Notes: a model not told the origin generated them from the letters alone. DNA of 33,142 nucleotides from Spirulina subsalsa FACHB-351 (GCF_026130165.1 NZ_JAIHOM010000056.1:1-33142), one strand, 5' to 3'; shown: positions 7,736-15,000, counted from the stretch's first letter. Translations and numbers: made by a program.

Positions 7736-7759
7736 TTGAATACAGAAAAATGAATTCAA
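7736..7759. promoter_or_regulatory. TTGAAT-N12-ATTCAA dyad, candidate ArsR operator
   Basis: Perfect 6-base arms TTGAAT (7736-7741) and ATTCAA (7754-7759) lie in the gap between the sqr stop and the arsR start. The core TGAAT/ATTCA is shared with the dyad at 7352-7388 on the other side of arsR. Autoregulation is an inference. Confidence 0.4.
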
Positions 7760-7782
7760 TTTGTTGATGAGCAGATTTCTAT

Positions 7783-9096
7783 TTATCCCGAAATCGCACT
7801 CCGTAATTCTTGCTGTTCTTGGGGGGAAAGATGCTTGACTAAAGATACCCCAAATAAAAGTTGTAATCCCAATTTTTCAAACCAAGGTAAGCCCATCCCA
7901 AAGCGCATTTTGAGCATAAAATATTCTTCAAAAATGGCTTTAGTCCAATTCACCCAGGGCCCTTTCAAGGCAGTAGAATAACGGCGTTGTCCGGTGGTGG
8001 GGTCTGGAATGACGGGAACAGCCATGTATGCAATGCCTGTATTGCCAAATTCAGCGAAACAAAGGGCTTCTAGGGTGGGGGTGGTGGGTTTTGCTTGGAT
8101 AATCCCTAGTTCTATAGCAATATTGTGAGCAACAGCTACGGCCATGGCTTCAGCCATTTCGCCACTTTTTGGCAGACCCATGGGGATGGGGGTTTTTTCC
8201 GGTTGGGTTAAATGGACGCTGACTCCAACAGCGTAAATTTGGGGAAATTTCGGATGATGATAGGTGGGGGTGACGGGGATAAATCCTTTCTCAGTGCCAA
8301 GTTGAGGTATGTCACGGATGAATTTTGCCCCCAGAAAAGAGGGAAGAATCATGGCATAGTCTGAGAAGATGTGTTGACCATTGCCCAGGGTGATTCGGTT
8401 GGGGTGAACTTCCGCAATTCGAGTATTATCAAGGGTTTTAATGCCTCGTTCTTCGAGTAAAGAAACGGTGAGTTCACGGGCGTTTTTCACTCCACCAACT
8501 CCTAAGTGTCCAGTGTAGGGTTCTGGGGTGATATAGGTGAGGGTGGCTTTGTCTCGGAGGCCTCTCCGTCGCAGTTCCCAGTCGGCCATCAAAATAAATT
8601 CATAGGCGGGTCCAAAACATCCGGCTTCTGGGGCGGCCCCGACGACGAGAGACCCTGGGTTTTCGAGGAACTTTAACCACCCTTGGCGGGCCTGGAGGGC
8701 GTGTTCTGGGGTACAAACGGAGTGACTATATCCCCCGTGAGGCCCAAGTCCAGGAATCGCGGCAAGGTTGAGGGATGCCCCTGTGGCAATAACGACATAA
8801 TCATACTGGAGGGTTTGACCATCGGCGGTGGTGATGCGTTGGTTGTGGGGGTCGAATTGGGTGACGCGACTGGGGATGAAGTTTAAGCCATGTCGTCGGG
8901 CGAGTTTGGGGAGGTCTAATTGGACGTGGGATAAGGGTTTCAGGTCTAATGCGACGCGAATTAAACCGGGAATAAAGGTGAATTTAGACTGTTCAGAAAT
9001 CAGAGTGACTTGGTGTCGGGTGGGCAGTAAGTGCCGTAATTCGTAAGCCGCAGGGAGTCCACCTAATCCTGCACCAATGACTACAACGTGCGCCAT
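7783..9096 (-). CDS. sqr: Sulfide:quinone oxidoreductase
   Basis: SQR oxidises sulfide to sulfane sulfur and passes electrons to membrane quinone. The 437-aa protein has an N-terminal FAD-binding VVVIGAGLGG motif, a second dinucleotide-type segment ending in VVIATGAS, and three cysteines in diagnostic settings: C128 (HSVCTPEH), C160 (EAGCFGPAYEF) and C346 (EALCFAEFGNTG). The first two occupy exactly the positions known for Acidithiobacillus SQR, and the third corresponds to its redox Cys356. The C-terminus (LPWFEKLGLQLLFGVSLVKH) is amphipathic and suits membrane attachment. GGAG lies 11 bases before ATG 9096. It is first in the sqr-arsR-105-aa unit and divergent from the DUF302 gene. NADH dehydrogenase-2 is excluded by the cysteines. 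Confidence 0.93.
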   Translation of the reverse strand: MAHVVVIGAGLGGLPAAYELRHLLPTRHQVTLISEQSKFTFIPGLIRVALDLKPLSHVQLDLPKLARRHGLNFIPSRVTQFDPHNQRITTADGQTLQYDYVVIATGASLNLAAIPGLGPHGGYSHSVCTPEHALQARQGWLKFLENPGSLVVGAAPEAGCFGPAYEFILMADWELRRRGLRDKATLTYITPEPYTGHLGVGGVKNARELTVSLLEERGIKTLDNTRIAEVHPNRITLGNGQHIFSDYAMILPSFLGAKFIRDIPQLGTEKGFIPVTPTYHHPKFPQIYAVGVSVHLTQPEKTPIPMGLPKSGEMAEAMAVAVAHNIAIELGIIQAKPTTPTLEALCFAEFGNTGIAYMAVPVIPDPTTGQRRYSTALKGPWVNWTKAIFEEYFMLKMRFGMGLPWFEKLGLQLLFGVSLVKHLSPQEQQELRSAISG

Positions 9097-9219
9097 ATCT
9101 ATATTTCTCCTGAATTAAAGGCAATGTTGATAGGTCGGGAGACAAGATGGGTTACGGTTAACTGTCTCCTTGAGGGGTTTAAGTCTTATTTAACTAATCT
9201 ACTGACTGATAATATAATA

Positions 9220-9248
9220 ATGTTAATGAAAGCTACTGCATTTGTCAA
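9220..9248 (-). promoter_or_regulatory. Predicted sigma70 promoter of sqr
   Basis: On the minus strand TTGACA (9243-9248) is separated by exactly 17 bases from TAACAT (9220-9225). The predicted transcript begins near 9213, about 115 bases before the sqr start. ACTAATCTACT (9193-9203 on the plus strand) lies just downstream of the predicted start. Confidence 0.5.
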
Positions 9249-9318
9249 CCTTTTTTTGAGAGAGTCTGCGTCAGGGACTGAAGACGGGTGGAAAAGCCTT
9301 CTGATGGGTAAACCAAGA

Positions 9319-9348
9319 AGGTGGGGGACGGATGAGGCTCTCCCACCT
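9319..9348 (+). repeat. Strong hairpin in the sqr/DUF302 intergenic region
   Basis: AGGTGGGGGA (9319-9328) pairs with TCTCCCACCT (9339-9348) over 10 base pairs including one G-U, with a 10-base loop. AACCAAGAA directly precedes it, which is the complement of the TTCTTGGTT that follows the hairpin at the right edge of the window. It may therefore be a decayed IS200/IS605-like end. It separates the two divergent promoters. Confidence 0.5.
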
Positions 9349-9425
9349 GGCGTAGCCGAGGTAGGGGAATGCGTCGCTAATTTTGTTCAAGAAGGCGAGT
9401 GATCAAAAATTGATTATAAAACCTA

Positions 9426-9454
9426 TTGACTAATCTACTAATTGGTTATATAAA
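9426..9454 (+). promoter_or_regulatory. Predicted sigma70 promoter of the DUF302 gene
   Basis: TTGACT (9426-9431), a 17-base spacer and TATAAA (9449-9454) form a near-consensus promoter. ACTAATCTACT (9429-9439) overlaps the end of the -35 box and the spacer, and recurs in the sqr promoter region. The predicted start at about 9461 coincides with the first ATG, so translation probably begins downstream at 9512. Confidence 0.6.
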
Positions 9455-9511
9455 TTAATTATGGACTCTGTTGAGTCTAATCAAACTGACAACACCAAGA
9501 CTTTCTCCTCT

Positions 9512-9904
9512 ATGTATCACATCAGCAAATTTGTACCTCTTGCCTTTGATGACGCGATCGCGCAAGTCACCGAATGTTTGCAACAAGAAGGATTTGGCAT
9601 CCTCACCGAAATTGACGCACAAGCTGCGTTTAAGAAAAAACTGGACGTTGACTTCCGCAAGTACCGTATTTTAGGGGCCTGTCACCCCCAAATTGCCTAC
9701 CAGATGCTGCAAACCGATGATAAAGCCGGAACCTTGTATCCTTGCAATGTTGTGGTACAAGAACACGAGGATGGTCAAGTTGAAATTTCTGCCATTGAAC
9801 CCCTCATGATGTTTTTAAGTTTGCATAGTCCCAAGGCGAAGGAGATTGCCCTGGAAGCGAGTCAAAAAATGCAAGCGGTGATGTCTCGTTTACCAGAAAT
9901 GTAA
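9512..9904 (+). CDS. DUF302 family protein
   Basis: The 130-aa product has the DUF302 pattern: FDDAIAQVTECLQQEGFGILTEID, then the conserved ILGACHPQIAYQML and LYPCNVVVQE segments, each with a conserved cysteine. DUF302 proteins are small, single-domain, cytoplasmic and of unknown biochemistry, and are frequently found beside sulfur-oxidation and thiol-stress genes. A first in-frame ATG at 9461 would add 17 hydrophilic residues, but it sits on the predicted transcription start, and the domain begins at MYHISKF, so 9512 is used. Neither start has a Shine-Dalgarno. It is first of three plus-strand genes, 52 bases before the permease, and diverges from sqr. Confidence 0.85.
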   Translation: MYHISKFVPLAFDDAIAQVTECLQQEGFGILTEIDAQAAFKKKLDVDFRKYRILGACHPQIAYQMLQTDDKAGTLYPCNVVVQEHEDGQVEISAIEPLMMFLSLHSPKAKEIALEASQKMQAVMSRLPEM

Positions 9905-9956
9905 ATTTTCCTGGAGCATTCTGTTCCTTAGATACCCCTTTTCTCTTCATTCTGCC

Positions 9957-10940
9957 ATGTGGAAATTTTTATTTGCCCTTCAACAAAACTTGATTTGGTC
10001 TATTCCCATTAGTATGATCGCGGGGATCATTTTTGGTCTGGTGGTCGATCCTTCGTTCTTAAAAGCGGGAATTATTCCTCTGACCTTCCTCATGGTGTAT
10101 CCCATGATGATTAATTTACAACTCAATAAAGTCTTTATGGGAGGGAGTCTTCGCCTACAATTAGTCACCCAATTGATTAATTTTGGCATTATTCCCTTTC
10201 TGGCTTTTGGGTTAGGAAAAATTTTCTTTCCCGACCAGCCATTAATTGCTCTAGGACTGCTCCTCACTTCCTTATTGCCTACCAGTGGCATGACCATTTC
10301 TTGGACAGGATTTGCGAAAGGGAATCTGAATGCTGCAATTCAAATGACTGTCATTGGACTCATTGCAGGATCTTTAGCCACTCCTTTCTATGCAAAATGG
10401 TTGATGGGAACTGTGATTGAAATTCCCTTACTGGATGTTTTCAAACAAATTGTCATTATTGTTTTTCTCCCGATGTTATTAGGTTTTGTCACGAAACAAG
10501 TCCTCATCGCAACCGTGGGAGAAAGTAAATACAATAAAAACTTGAAACAAAAATTTCCCGTTTTCTCCACTATCGGCGTTTTAGGAATTGTCTTTGTTGC
10601 CTTAGCATTAAAATCTCAATCGATTGTCTCTCATCCCGCCAATTTGTTGACTTATTTTGTTCCCTTAATTCTGATTTATGGCATTAACTTTATCTTGAGT
10701 ACCGTTGTGGGTAAAGCTTTATTTGAACGAGGAGATGCGATCGCGCTGGTTTATGGCACTGTCATGCGAAACCTCTCCATTGCTCTCGCCATTGCCATTA
10801 GCGTCTTTGGAACCCAAGGAGCAGAAATTGCCCTGATCATTGCCATGGGGTATATCATCCAAGTGCAAGCCGCCGCCTGGTATGTCAAATTAACCGATCG
10901 CATCTTTGGCGCGCCTCTCCCTGAAGTTGAAATGAGTTAA
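9957..10940 (+). CDS. BASS/ACR3-superfamily permease, substrate uncertain
   Basis: The 327-aa integral membrane protein has about ten hydrophobic segments and resembles the bile acid:sodium symporter/arsenite exporter superfamily. It starts WKFLFALQQNLIWSIPISM and has an internal LLPTSGMTISW segment where ACR3 arsenite pumps carry APCTAMV followed by W. The membrane-embedded cysteine considered essential in ACR3 is replaced by Thr/Ser here, and there is no cysteine anywhere in the protein. Such proteins are commonly annotated arsenic resistance protein. The lack of the cysteine and the sqr/DUF302 neighbours make a sulfur compound or organic anion a real alternative (inference). It is followed after 13 bases by the MBL gene, in one operon. 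Confidence 0.85.
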   Translation: MWKFLFALQQNLIWSIPISMIAGIIFGLVVDPSFLKAGIIPLTFLMVYPMMINLQLNKVFMGGSLRLQLVTQLINFGIIPFLAFGLGKIFFPDQPLIALGLLLTSLLPTSGMTISWTGFAKGNLNAAIQMTVIGLIAGSLATPFYAKWLMGTVIEIPLLDVFKQIVIIVFLPMLLGFVTKQVLIATVGESKYNKNLKQKFPVFSTIGVLGIVFVALALKSQSIVSHPANLLTYFVPLILIYGINFILSTVVGKALFERGDAIALVYGTVMRNLSIALAIAISVFGTQGAEIALIIAMGYIIQVQAAAWYVKLTDRIFGAPLPEVEMS

Positions 10941-10953
10941 AGAGACTCTCCCC

Positions 10954-11820
10954 ATGATTTCCTCCCTAGCCCTCACCGTTTTAGTCGAAAATACAGTGAA
11001 CAGACCTGGACTCCTGGCAGAACACGGTTTGTCGATCCTCGTCGAAGTCCCAGAACTCCCCCTGCGTTTGCTGTGGGATACCGGGCAAGGTCAAGTCTTG
11101 CTGCACAATGCCCGACAGTTAGGCATCTCCTTGGATGATTTAGACGCGATCGCACTCAGTCATGGCCACTACGACCACACCGGGGGACTCCTCTCCCTCC
11201 TCTCTCATCATCCCCCCCAACGTCTATATCTCCATCCTGATGCCTTGAAGCCCAAATATAGTCCGAGGGGCAATATTGGCAGTCCTCTCAATGAAGCCCA
11301 ACTCCAAGAGTGGGGTTGTTCCATCCTCTGGACCTCAACCCCTACCCCTCTAGCTCCCGGCATTCATCTAACCGGTCCCATTCCCCGACAACACCCCCTA
11401 GAGGATGCCGGAGGGCAATTTTGGCAAGACTCCACCCAGGAAACCCCAGACTCCCTCTGGGATGATCAGGCGCTCTTTCTGGAAACCCAACAGGGAATAG
11501 TCGTGATTCTAGGCTGCGCCCATGCAGGGGTGATCAATACCCTCAACTATATTGCCCAACTCACCGGACAACAGACCGTTTATGGAGTTATTGGTGGAAT
11601 GCACCTCCTCAATGCCTCTCCGGAACGCATTCAAGCTACCCTAGAAGCCTTAGCCCAATACCAAGTCCAGATCGTTGGCGCGAATCACTGTACCGGAATC
11701 CACGCGATCGCCGCCCTACAATACCAAGGACGCGGAATTTATTATCCCTGTAGCGTCGGAACCCACCTCCTCCTGCCCAATCTTGACAAGTTAAGGCTTT
11801 TCTCCTCTTGTCAAGGTTAG
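10954..11820 (+). CDS. MBL-fold metallohydrolase (COG1237-like)
   Basis: The 288-aa protein carries the metallo-beta-lactamase signature SHGHYDHTGG (H70, H72, D74, H75), a further metal-ligand segment LGCAHAGVINT and a late GANHCTG histidine. This set fits the COG1237 subfamily, sometimes named as the methanopterin-pathway RFA-P synthase relative, whose bacterial role is unsettled. It begins 13 bases after the permease stop and should be co-transcribed with it and DUF302. It is not the persulfide dioxygenase type by motif spacing, although the sulfide context makes a thiol ester or persulfide-type substrate worth considering. The last 13 codons are formed by a palindromic repeat (CTTGACAAG...CTTGTCAAG), so the natural C-terminus may have been altered. 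Confidence 0.88.
   Translation: MISSLALTVLVENTVNRPGLLAEHGLSILVEVPELPLRLLWDTGQGQVLLHNARQLGISLDDLDAIALSHGHYDHTGGLLSLLSHHPPQRLYLHPDALKPKYSPRGNIGSPLNEAQLQEWGCSILWTSTPTPLAPGIHLTGPIPRQHPLEDAGGQFWQDSTQETPDSLWDDQALFLETQQGIVVILGCAHAGVINTLNYIAQLTGQQTVYGVIGGMHLLNASPERIQATLEALAQYQVQIVGANHCTGIHAIAALQYQGRGIYYPCSVGTHLLLPNLDKLRLFSSCQG
11782..11815. repeat. CTTGACAAG/CTTGTCAAG inverted repeat at gene end
   Basis: Perfect 9-base arms (11782-11790 and 11807-11815) lie inside the last codons of the MBL gene. A degenerate second copy follows (TTTGACCAG, then TTGTCAAG) between about 11842 and 11877, and TTGACAA occurs again at 11901. Together they look like a short tandem array of related palindromes. Confidence 0.7.
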
Positions 11821-11877
11821 ATCCTATTCCCGATTCCCCAACTTTGACCAGTTAAGCTTGTGTACATTTTGTCAAGT

Positions 11878-11920
11878 CCCATAAATAGCGTTTCATAAAT
11901 TTGACAACGCTATTTATGGG
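11878..11920. terminator. Bidirectional terminator-like hairpin between MBL gene and sfsA
   Basis: Perfect 13-base arms CCCATAAATAGCG (11878-11890) and CGCTATTTATGGG (11908-11920) enclose a 17-base loop. The hairpin lies between two convergent genes. No long U-tract follows on either strand, so efficiency is uncertain. Confidence 0.65.
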
Positions 11921-11977
11921 GTATTCAATTTCGGACACAACCGCATTTTCCCGACTCCCCGAGTTATTCAGCAGAGC

Positions 11978-12709
11978 CTAGAGTAATAATTCTGCTAAAC
12001 CTAAGAAATAAAGCCCTTCAGGAGTGACTTGAAAACGATAGGGATAAACTTCTACCCCTTGATGATAGGCCTGACGCAGTAACTCCCCATACTTCGGGTC
12101 GGTACTATCACCGGGGGCAAATTGTTCACAGTCTCCCCGATTAATAAAATACACAATCGCGGCCTTGGCTTCTCCTAATACGCCCATTAAATCCCCGAGG
12201 TGTTTTTGTCCTCGGGTGGTGACTGTATCGGGAAAAACGGCAATCTGTCCCTGAGTCCAGGTGACGTTTTTCACTTCTAAATAAAGGGGGGGGTGATCTT
12301 CTGTGGAGGTGAGGAGAAAATCTACGCGACTTTTACCTTGGCTACCATATACGACTTCTCGCCGGACGGTATCATACCGGGAGGCAAGTTCTGGGAGTTG
12401 TTTTTGTTCGAGGAGCGATCGCATTACCCGATTGGGTAAACCTGTATTGACTCCTACCCATGTCGTCTGTGGATGCTCCACTTGAATCATTTCCCAAGTA
12501 TAGGCTAGCTTCCGTTTGGGGTTATCACTGCGCGATACTTGCACTAGACTCCCCACAGTACAAACATCCGTCATCGGTCCGGTATTGGGACAGTGAGCGG
12601 TAATCACTTCCCCCGAGGTCAGTTCAATCTCAGCAAAAAACCGTTTGTAGCGTCGGACTAAAATTCCCGCTTCTAAGGGGGGATAGGTATAAATCAGGGG
12701 GGAGGACAT
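11978..12709 (-). CDS. sfsA: SfsA family DNA/RNA nuclease-like protein
   Basis: SfsA was named for sugar fermentation stimulation in E. coli and has an OB-like nucleic-acid-binding N-terminus and a PD-(D/E)XK-like nuclease fold. The 243-aa protein shows the family landmarks YKRFFAEIEL, HCPNTGPM, TWVGVNTGLPNR, SRVDFLL, LEVKNVT (the E-x-K pair), FPDTVTTRGQKHL and GEAKAAIVYFINR. ATG 12709 is chosen over an in-frame TTG three codons upstream. It is transcribed away from dxr, with a 128-base gap between the starts, and converges on the MBL gene across a strong hairpin. The cellular role in cyanobacteria is not known. Confidence 0.95.
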   Translation of the reverse strand: MSSPLIYTYPPLEAGILVRRYKRFFAEIELTSGEVITAHCPNTGPMTDVCTVGSLVQVSRSDNPKRKLAYTWEMIQVEHPQTTWVGVNTGLPNRVMRSLLEQKQLPELASRYDTVRREVVYGSQGKSRVDFLLTSTEDHPPLYLEVKNVTWTQGQIAVFPDTVTTRGQKHLGDLMGVLGEAKAAIVYFINRGDCEQFAPGDSTDPKYGELLRQAYHQGVEVYPYRFQVTPEGLYFLGLAELLL

Positions 12710-12837
12710 GAAGACCAAAAATTCAGGTTCAATATCTCTGCATTCTACCCCCTTCGGTTATCCGAAAACCTGACATAATCCCCCTTAATAATCTAAAGTG
12801 ATTATTAAATTCTTTTGAGTAAAGGTTATAAAAATCA

Positions 12838-14028
12838 GTGAAAGCTATAACAATTCTTGGTTCAACGGGGTCTATCGGCACCCAAACCCTTGATATTGTC
12901 CAGCAATATCCTGAACAATTCCGGGTGGTGGGATTAGCGGCCGGTCGCAATGGGGAATTATTGGCCGAACAAGTGCGCCAGTATCGCCCGGAAATTGTGG
13001 CAATTCAAGATGAGTCTAAGTTAGAGGAGTTACAAGAGGCGATCGCCACTCTAGATTATACCCCCATTGTTTTATCGGGACAGGGAGGCGTGGTCGAAGT
13101 CGCCCGCTATGGAGACGCGGAAAGCGTTGTCACGGGGATTGTCGGCTGTGCGGGACTCTTACCCACCCTAGCGGCCATTGAAGCGGGAAAAGATATCGCC
13201 CTGGCTAACAAAGAAACCCTTATCGCAGGGGGTCCGGTGGTCTTACCCCTCGTGGAAAAACATCAAATCAAACTCCTCCCGGCCGATTCTGAACATTCCG
13301 CCATTTTCCAATGTTTACAAGGGGTTCCCGAGGGGGGCCTACGCAAAATCATTTTAACCGCCTCTGGGGGCGCATTCCGGGATCTTCCTGTGGAACAGTT
13401 AGCCCAGGTGACGGTGGCCGATGCCCTGAAACATCCTAACTGGTCAATGGGGCGTAAAATTACCATTGACTCGGCCACCTTGATGAATAAGGGTTTAGAA
13501 GTTATTGAAGCTCATTATCTCTTTGGGGTCGATTACGACGACATTCAAATTGTTATCCACCCTCAAAGTATTATTCACTCTCTGATTGAAGTTCAAGATA
13601 CCTCGGTTTTAGCCCAATTGGGCTGGGCGGATATGCGTTTACCCCTGTTATATGCCCTCTCCTATCCTGAACGCATTCACACCAACTGGGAACCTTTAGA
13701 TTTAGTCAAAATCGGCAGCTTAACCTTCCGAGAACCGGATCATCATAAGTACCCCTGTATGCGTTTAGCCTACGAGGCGGGACGGATTGGGGGGGCAATG
13801 CCTGCGGTTCTCAATGCAGCCAATGAACAAGTTGTGGCGTTATTTTTAGAGGAAAAAATCCGCTTTTTAGAGATTCCCCGTTTAATTGAACAAGTGTGCG
13901 ATCGCTTTTCTGCCCACAACACCACCCACCCCACCCTAGAAGACATTCTAGAAGCCGATCGTTGGGCAAGGCAAGAAGCCTTAGAAATGATGAAAACCCT
14001 AGAAAATCCCCTAGTCTCTGTGGGGTAA
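12838..14028 (+). CDS. dxr: 1-deoxy-D-xylulose 5-phosphate reductoisomerase
   Basis: Dxr performs the committed step of the MEP isoprenoid pathway, converting DXP to MEP with NADPH and a divalent metal; in cyanobacteria this feeds carotenoids, phytol and quinones. The 396-aa sequence has the NADPH motif GSTGSIG (residues 8-14), [12 protein letters not shown], the metal/substrate segment [21 protein letters not shown], the flexible loop [21 protein letters not shown] with EAHYLF, and [12 protein letters not shown] near the C-terminus. All look intact. It starts with GTG at 12838 and has only a weak ribosome-binding site. Length is normal. Confidence 0.98.
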   Translation: MKAITILGSTGSIGTQTLDIVQQYPEQFRVVGLAAGRNGELLAEQVRQYRPEIVAIQDESKLEELQEAIATLDYTPIVLSGQGGVVEVARYGDAESVVTGIVGCAGLLPTLAAIEAGKDIALANKETLIAGGPVVLPLVEKHQIKLLPADSEHSAIFQCLQGVPEGGLRKIILTASGGAFRDLPVEQLAQVTVADALKHPNWSMGRKITIDSATLMNKGLEVIEAHYLFGVDYDDIQIVIHPQSIIHSLIEVQDTSVLAQLGWADMRLPLLYALSYPERIHTNWEPLDLVKIGSLTFREPDHHKYPCMRLAYEAGRIGGAMPAVLNAANEQVVALFLEEKIRFLEIPRLIEQVCDRFSAHNTTHPTLEDILEADRWARQEALEMMKTLENPLVSVG

Positions 14029-14101
14029 ACCCTCTCGGAGCGCCGAAACACCATGAAAAACACAATTATCAGTTATCAATTGCCCCTTCCCATACCGTCC
14101 C

Positions 14102-14320
14102 ATGCCCACTGATTTAATTGTCCTCATTGCTGCTTTACTCATTACTTGGCTAGTTTTCACTTGGTTAGTCAAAGTGTTAAAAGCTAGTGTGAAAACTGCC
14201 CTCGTGATTGCCGGAGTCGTGCTATTGTTACAATTTTTCTTCGGCATTGACCCCCAAGAACTCTGGCGACAAATTACGGAACTGCCGCAAATTCTTCAAT
14301 CTCTGTTCAATCCTGAATAA
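14102..14320 (+). CDS. Small conserved membrane protein, 72 aa
   Basis: The product is mostly hydrophobic: LIVLIAALLITWLVFTWLV (residues 5-23) and TALVIAGVVLLLQFFFG (about 32-48) are two membrane-spanning candidates joined by a short basic linker, followed by an amphipathic tail (PQELWRQITELPQILQSLF). It resembles small cyanobacterial membrane proteins of unknown function. It begins 73 bases after dxr on the same strand and is followed by a terminator-like hairpin, so it may be in the dxr transcript. No function is claimed. Confidence 0.75.
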   Translation: MPTDLIVLIAALLITWLVFTWLVKVLKASVKTALVIAGVVLLLQFFFGIDPQELWRQITELPQILQSLFNPE

Positions 14321-14337
14321 TCTCTCACGACAAAATA

Positions 14338-14357
14338 AAGTCCGCCGAAGCGGACTT
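14338..14357 (+). terminator. Terminator-like hairpin after the dxr unit
   Basis: AAGTCCGC (14338-14345), loop CGAA, GCGGACTT (14350-14357): a perfect 8-base-pair stem with a stable tetraloop 18 bases after the 72-aa gene. The downstream uridine content is modest (GTAATATCT). It would also serve the converging 80-aa gene. Confidence 0.7.
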
Positions 14358-14429
14358 GTAATATCTAATGCTAAAGTGGTTTTGAACTTCAGGATGTTAT
14401 GGTGAGTCTGATTTCCCTCTCTCCTTGGA

Positions 14430-14672
14430 TTACGAACTCGCGCAAGAAATGGCTGAGATTTCATCAACAATTTGGATATGACCTAAACGAATACCCCGCA
14501 GCAAACGATCAATATATAATCGTTCATCCTGACCTAACGAGTTCCCTAAAAGTGCTGCCATTAAACCATAACGGTCAGCTAAAGTAAGTTTTCCAGATTC
14601 GCTAACTTGAGCATACAAGTCGGAAAAAGCGCCTGGCAGGAGCAGGGGAAAGTCACTGCTTATTTTGTTCAT
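14430..14672 (-). CDS. Small conserved hypothetical protein, 80 aa
   Basis: The product, starting MNKISSDFPLLLPGAFSDLY, is a soluble, probably helical protein with the segments GKLTLADRYGLMAALLG and DERLYIDRLLRGIRLGHIQIVDEIS. It looks like a small cyanobacterial family of unknown function. ATG 14672 has GGGGA about 9 bases upstream; a GTG one codon earlier is the alternative. It converges with the dxr unit. No function can be given. Confidence 0.65.
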   Translation of the reverse strand: MNKISSDFPLLLPGAFSDLYAQVSESGKLTLADRYGLMAALLGNSLGQDERLYIDRLLRGIRLGHIQIVDEISAISCASS

Positions 14673-14751
14673 CACAGTTCCCCTTTGATGTTATAATAAG
14701 GTTTTGCATTTTCAAACCTGCAACCCCCGGACAGTAGGGCTAAAGACCTTA

Positions 14752-14784
14752 CAGGTTCAAATTAGAACCGGAAATTAGAACCTG
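14752..14784. repeat. CAGGTTC/GAACCTG inverted repeat with internal direct repeat
   Basis: Arms CAGGTTC (14752-14758) and GAACCTG (14778-14784) enclose a direct repeat of AATTAGAACC. It lies in the 328-base gene-free stretch 14673-15000, upstream of both the 80-aa gene (minus) and the VOC gene (plus). Role unknown. Confidence 0.5.
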
Positions 14785-14848
14785 ATCAGATAACACGGTT
14801 TAAAAATTTTGTACCTTATATAAATTATTTCTTAAGGTTGACAAAAAA

Positions 14849-14910
14849 CTTGTGATATGGGGCTGAATCTCTTGTGATTATTGTCAGAATCACCTGTGAT
14901 CTCAATCACT
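14849..14910 (+). promoter_or_regulatory. Three CTTGTGAT repeats at 22-base spacing with a CRP-like site
   Basis: CTTGTGAT occurs at 14849 and 14871 and CCTGTGAT at 14893, exactly 22 bases apart, about two helical turns each. The first two units also share GAATC at the same offset. The last unit forms TGTGA-N6-TCACT (14895-14910), one base from the CRP/SyCRP1 consensus. TTGACA at 14838-14843 lies just upstream. It precedes the VOC-recombinase gene pair. Confidence 0.5.
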
Positions 14911-15000
14911 GCTTTTGCTACTATTGAAAGCTGTCCCCAAATCATCAGGAGAGGGGAGGGAGTTAGACCGTTCAGAGGAAGGTTGTTGAGGAACTTGGTG

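Noticed and set aside
9088-9402. 104-aa plus-strand frame across the sqr/DUF302 gap
   Set aside because: It overlaps the sqr start, the predicted sqr promoter and a hairpin, and has no family resemblance or ribosome-binding site.
10954-11820. Persulfide dioxygenase assignment for the MBL protein
   Set aside because: The sulfide context is tempting, but the GCAHAGVINT and GANHCTG segments fit the COG1237 group rather than ETHE1-type dioxygenases.
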